A stretch of DNA of 8,435 nt from an uncultured Eubacteriales bacterium. GTDB lineage: Bacteria; Bacillota; Clostridia; TANB77; CAG-508. Positions 5,223-8,435 of the stretch are shown one piece after another (position 1 is the stretch's first letter; each line of letters starts with the position of its first letter). The notes below the pieces were generated by a model that saw nothing but the letters and a program-made list of their open reading frames with translations, did not search any database and had not been told where the DNA came from. The translations under genes were made by a program, and so were the position numbers. Location of the stretch: NCBI GenBank assembly GCA_902766085.1, contig CACXCH010000063.1:1-8435 (forward strand), given 5' to 3'.

Positions 5223-6440
5223 CTACATCCATTTTTCAAACGTTTTTTTAGTTTTGTAAAGTGCATCAATTAGTCTATCCACATCTTCTTTTGTATTGTA
5301 AATGTAAAAACTTGCTCTGCATGTTGAATCAAGTCCCATATATCTTAAAAGTGGTTGTGCACAATGGTTTCCAGATCTTATACATACATTTTCACTATCA
5401 AGTATAGATGCTACATCATGTGGGTGAACTTTATTAACATTAAATGAAATAACTCCTGCGTGTTTTGATAAATCTCTTGGTCCATATATTGTTACAAAAT
5501 CAAGCTTAGAAAGTTCATCCATAGCATATTTCATCAGCTCTTTTTCAATTTTCTCTACGTTTTCCATTTTTACATTGTTTAAGTAGTCGATGGCTGCGCC
5601 TAAACCAACAGCACCTTCTACATTTTGAGTACCTGCTTCAAATTTTGTTGGTACTGGGGCATAAGTTGTGTCTTGTTCGTAAACATATTCTATCATATCT
5701 CCACCAAAAAGAAAAGGGGGCATCTTTTCTAATAAGTTCTCTTTTCCATAAAGAACTCCTATTCCTAAAGGAGAAAGCATTTTATGTCCTGAAAAAGCTA
5801 AGAAGTCAGCATCCAAGTCTTGAACATCTACCTTTATATGTGGAGCACTTTGTGAAGCATCAACTACTGCAATTGCCCCAACCTCGTGTGCCTTTTTTAC
5901 AATTTCTTTTACTGGGTTTATTGTTCCTAAAACATTTGATACTTGCGTTATTCCGACAATTTTTACTCCTGGTACAATCTTTTTATTTATTTCTTCTTCG
6001 TCTAAAGTGCCTTCAGAGTTAACATACATATATTCGAGTGTAGCGCCAGTTTTCTTGCATACATTTTGCCAAGGTACTAAGTTTGAATGATGTTCCATAA
6101 TTGAAAGAACTATTTTGTCTCCCTCTTTTATGTTATTTAATCCATAAGAATATGCAATTAAGTTTAAACTTTCTGTTGCATTTCGTGTAAATACAACATT
6201 TTCCGGTTTTTTTGCATTTATAAATTTCTGTACCTTTTCCCTAGCCTCGTCATAAACCTCTGTTGCTTTTATGCTTAATTTGTATGCTCCTCTATGTGGG
6301 TTTGCATTGTCAGATTCGTAATAATGCCTTATGGCGTCAATAACCTGTGTAGGCTTTTGTGTTGTAGCTCCACTATCCAAATATGCAATTTTATTATTTT
6401 CTATGATTTTAAAATCTTTTCTAATATCATAGTTCGTCAT
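5223..6440 (-). CDS. sufS: Cysteine desulfurase SufS
   Basis: The gene encodes a 405-residue class V aminotransferase-fold enzyme that uses PLP to take sulphur from L-cysteine as an enzyme-bound persulfide. Visible markers (numbered from the start chosen here) are YLDSGATTQKP near the N-terminus, MEHHSN with the PLP-stacking His118, VDASQSAPH, the PLP lysine Lys220 in SGHKM, and the catalytic Cys360 in RSGNHCAQPLLRYMG. This last motif is the group II (SufS) form. I chose ATG 6440, which has GGAG 6 nt upstream and overlaps the sufD stop as ATGA. An in-frame ATG at 6452 would add four residues but has no usable spacing to a ribosome binding site. SufS works with SufU, encoded next. sufD, sufS and sufU are clearly one operon. 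Confidence 0.95.
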   Translation of the reverse strand: MTNYDIRKDFKIIENNKIAYLDSGATTQKPTQVIDAIRHYYESDNANPHRGAYKLSIKATEVYDEAREKVQKFINAKKPENVVFTRNATESLNLIAYSYGLNNIKEGDKIVLSIMEHHSNLVPWQNVCKKTGATLEYMYVNSEGTLDEEEINKKIVPGVKIVGITQVSNVLGTINPVKEIVKKAHEVGAIAVVDASQSAPHIKVDVQDLDADFLAFSGHKMLSPLGIGVLYGKENLLEKMPPFLFGGDMIEYVYEQDTTYAPVPTKFEAGTQNVEGAVGLGAAIDYLNNVKMENVEKIEKELMKYAMDELSKLDFVTIYGPRDLSKHAGVISFNVNKVHPHDVASILDSENVCIRSGNHCAQPLLRYMGLDSTCRASFYIYNTKEDVDRLIDALYKTKKTFEKWM

Positions 6441-7489
6441 ATTAAACTCCATCCTTTCTCATTTTGTTCTATAGTTTCTCTTATGTTTTCGTCATCTATG
6501 CTATTAACTATTTTTCTAAAATTAGCTCTTACCATTAGCTCTCTTGCCTTTTCATAAGATATTCCTTTAGCCATCATATAAAATAATTTGCTTTTATCAG
6601 GTTTTCCTGATGAAACAGCGTGTTCTCCATAAACATCTTCTTCGTGGCATAATAAAATTGGCAAAGATCTTGATGTTGCTTTATCTGATAAAATTAAGCA
6701 ATTTTCGCTTTCAACTCCGCTCGATTTTGTTGAACCTTCTTTGAAATCAATTATTCCTTTAAAGTTCTTTTTAGCCAAGCCTCCAATAGCACCTTCAGAT
6801 TGAATATTGCATAATGTTTTTTTGCCTATTGCCTCTATATTATAGTTTATGTCAACAATGTCGCTATTGTTTCCTATATAAATATTTTTTACAAAATTTT
6901 TTGAATTATCACCGATAAGTTTACTATAATAATTGGAAATTTTGTTTTTTCCACAAATTTCAAATAAAAAATGAGTTAACTTAGAATTTTCCTTTAATAT
7001 ATTCTCAACAGAGATGAAGCTATCTGATGCATCATTTATCTCATTTAGTATAAAAATTGTTGCTTCTGAATTTTCTTCCATATTTACAACTTGTTTAAGG
7101 TTATGGAAATAATTGCCATTTTTTTCTGACTTGTAATCAATAAAAATTGAAGCTTTTGAGTTTTCTTCAAACTTTATATTAAAAGCATCCACAAGAGAAG
7201 AATTATCTTCATCAAAATTGCATTCTACATATATTGGCTCTTTTATAAAAGTATTTTTGGGAATAACAATCTCAATTTGATAATTTTGATTAGTTTTAAG
7301 TCCAATCCTTGTCTCAAAAGATCCTTTTATCTCCCCTGAAGTTTTTATGTCAATTTTATTAGTATCCTCTCCTATTATTGTTACATTTTGGAATGGTTTT
7401 ATTATTGGAATTTCCAAGTCAAGTTTTATATCATTAATTCCGTAATTATTAGAAGTTCTAGTGGTTGATTTATTTAAAATATATTCCAT
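6437..7489 (-). CDS. sufD: Fe-S cluster assembly scaffold protein SufD
   Basis: The gene encodes a 350-residue SufB/SufD-family protein, mostly beta-helix. The C-terminal signature is clear: LPILLCHEEDVYGEHAVSSG (276-295), then KLFYMMAKGISYEKARELMV (301-320), matching the DV..H and FYL..RGI..EAR blocks of the family. His290 lines up with E. coli SufD His360, a residue needed for cluster assembly at the SufB-SufD interface. The protein is shorter than E. coli (423) or B. subtilis (about 437) SufD, and the shortfall is in the N-terminal part. The start at 7489 has AAGGGAA about 7 nt upstream. It follows sufB by 55 nt and overlaps sufS by 4 nt. SufD is expected to pair with SufB and bind SufC. 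Position between sufB and sufS supports the call over a second SufB. Confidence 0.9.
   Translation of the reverse strand: MEYILNKSTTRTSNNYGINDIKLDLEIPIIKPFQNVTIIGEDTNKIDIKTSGEIKGSFETRIGLKTNQNYQIEIVIPKNTFIKEPIYVECNFDEDNSSLVDAFNIKFEENSKASIFIDYKSEKNGNYFHNLKQVVNMEENSEATIFILNEINDASDSFISVENILKENSKLTHFLFEICGKNKISNYYSKLIGDNSKNFVKNIYIGNNSDIVDINYNIEAIGKKTLCNIQSEGAIGGLAKKNFKGIIDFKEGSTKSSGVESENCLILSDKATSRSLPILLCHEEDVYGEHAVSSGKPDKSKLFYMMAKGISYEKARELMVRANFRKIVNSIDDENIRETIEQNEKGWSLI
6447..6450 (-). promoter_or_regulatory. Ribosome binding site deciding the sufS start
   Basis: The minus strand reads GGAG followed by TTTAAT and then ATG at 6440, a 6-nt spacing. The alternative ATG at 6452 overlaps this site and has only AAAGG directly next to it. 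The downstream ATG, which forms ATGA with the sufD stop, is therefore preferred. Confidence 0.65.
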
Positions 7490-7544
7490 TATATTTCCCT
7501 TAATAAATATTTAGATTTTTAAGGTATCTATAAACCTTTTCATT

Positions 7545-8435
7545 TTACATTTTAGAGTCAAGCTCTAAATTGATTAGATTGTTCATTTCTACTGCATATT
7601 CTAGTGGCAATGCTTTTGATATTGGATCCGCAAATCCTCTTACAATCATCGCTCTAGCTTCTTTTTCTGATATTCCTCTTGACATTAAATAGAATATTGC
7701 TTCATCAGAAATCTTACCAATTTTTGCTTCGTGTGAATATTGAACATCATCGTTTTCAATTCTATCTGTTGGAATAGTATCTGAACGGGATTTACTATCA
7801 AGCATTAGTGAATCGCACGATACATTGATTTTTGAGTTTGTTGCATTTTTGCTTACATAAACATTGCTCCTAAATGTACATATACCACCATCTTTTGAAA
7901 TTGATTTTGAGCTTACAAGTGATGATGTATTTTTTGCATTATGCACTACTTTAAGTCCTGTATCAAGGTTTTGTCCATTTCCAGCAAATGAGATTCCAGT
8001 AAATTCGCATTTAGCATTTTCTCCATTTAATATGCTCATTGGATAAAGCATTGAAATCTTCGATCCAAATGAACCTGTTACCCATTCTATCTTTCCATTT
8101 GCCCCTACAATTGCTCTTTTTGTGTTTAAGTTTAACATATTTTTAGACCAATTTTCGATTGTTGAATATCTTAAGTAGCTATTTTCTTTTACAAATAATT
8201 CAACACATCCAGCGTGCAAGTTTAGTTCATTATACTTTGGAGCTGAACATCCCTCAATAAATTGTAAAGACGCTCCTTCATCAACAATTATTAGTGTATG
8301 TTCAAACTGCCCAGCACCTGGCGCATTAAGCCTAAAATATGATTGCAACGGAATACTTACCTGAACTCCTTTTGGAACATATACAAAAGATCCTCCTGAC
8401 CATACCGCATAGTGAAGTGCAATAAATTTGTGATC
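7545..8435 (-). CDS. sufB: Fe-S cluster assembly scaffold protein SufB, missing its N-terminus at the window edge
   Basis: The reading frame is open through the right edge. I see 296 residues, so roughly the first 170 of a typical 465-495-residue SufB are outside the window. The visible part begins with the conserved block HYAVWSGGSFVYVPKGV and IPLQSYFRLN, followed by GQFEHTLIIVDEGA and EGCSAP. Near the C-terminus are SCDSLML, whose Cys (residue 207 of the visible part) lines up with E. coli SufB Cys405. The motif YSHEAKIG follows, whose Glu is exactly 29 residues further, as Glu434 is in E. coli. The final block FYLMSRGISEKEARAMIVRGF is standard. SufB is the main scaffold on which the cluster is built with SufC and SufD. 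An in-frame TTG at 8348 is internal and not a start, because conserved sequence continues upstream of it. Confidence 0.95.
   Translation of the reverse strand, partial: DHKFIALHYAVWSGGSFVYVPKGVQVSIPLQSYFRLNAPGAGQFEHTLIIVDEGASLQFIEGCSAPKYNELNLHAGCVELFVKENSYLRYSTIENWSKNMLNLNTKRAIVGANGKIEWVTGSFGSKISMLYPMSILNGENAKCEFTGISFAGNGQNLDTGLKVVHNAKNTSSLVSSKSISKDGGICTFRSNVYVSKNATNSKINVSCDSLMLDSKSRSDTIPTDRIENDDVQYSHEAKIGKISDEAIFYLMSRGISEKEARAMIVRGFADPISKALPLEYAVEMNNLINLELDSKM

Noticed and set aside
6441..6452. Upstream ATG of sufS at 6452
   Set aside because: It has no properly spaced ribosome binding site and adds only four unconserved residues. The ATGA overlap at 6440 is better supported.
7490..7544. 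Small hairpin AAGGT/ACCTT between sufB and sufD
   Set aside because: Five AT-rich pairs with an 8-nt loop and no clean T tract. Too weak to call a terminator.

Overview
The window comes from an AT-rich, low-GC Gram-positive bacterium, most likely a member of the Clostridia or a related Firmicute. The support is the SUF-type iron-sulphur cluster with SufU in place of SufE or IscU, the Asp23/AmaP pair next to nusB and xseAB, strong AGGAGG-type ribosome binding sites, and B. subtilis-like promoters with extended -10 elements. All protein genes lie on the minus strand. A single tRNA gene lies on the plus strand between two minus-strand operons.

Right part (about 3771-8435, read right to left): sufB (5' end outside the window), sufD, sufS, sufU, then a membrane-anchored NodB-type polysaccharide deacetylase that starts 2 nt after the sufU stop. 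The first four genes encode an Fe-S cluster assembly machine: SufS desulfurase, SufU sulphur acceptor, and the SufB/SufD scaffold. SufC, the usual ATPase partner, is probably just upstream outside the window. The key residues are visible in SufB (Cys, His, Glu), SufD (His), SufS (PLP Lys, catalytic Cys) and SufU (Cys-Asp-Cys-Cys zinc site). The operon ends in a hairpin terminator that overlaps the last four codons of the deacetylase gene and also serves the convergent tRNA gene.

Middle (about 3516-3801): a tRNA-Thr (anticodon CGT) on the plus strand with its own promoter. Back to back with it is a strong-looking promoter for the left operon on the minus strand.

Left part (1-3515, read right to left): an Asp23/Gls24 envelope-stress protein, AmaP (its membrane anchor homologue), NusB (rRNA antitermination), XseA and XseB (exonuclease VII large and small subunits), and the start of a DUF212 'divergent PAP2' membrane protein cut by the window edge. 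The nusB-xseA-xseB-PAP2 order matches a common clostridial housekeeping cluster, here without ispA between xseB and the PAP2 gene.

Most of the window is ordinary core-genome content. I see no mobile element, CRISPR array, toxin-antitoxin pair or defence system. The most interesting points are regulatory: a long hairpin terminator 25 bp upstream of the xseA start with no room for a promoter after it, the deacetylase gene coupled to the suf operon, and a tRNA with C at the normally invariant T-loop position 55.
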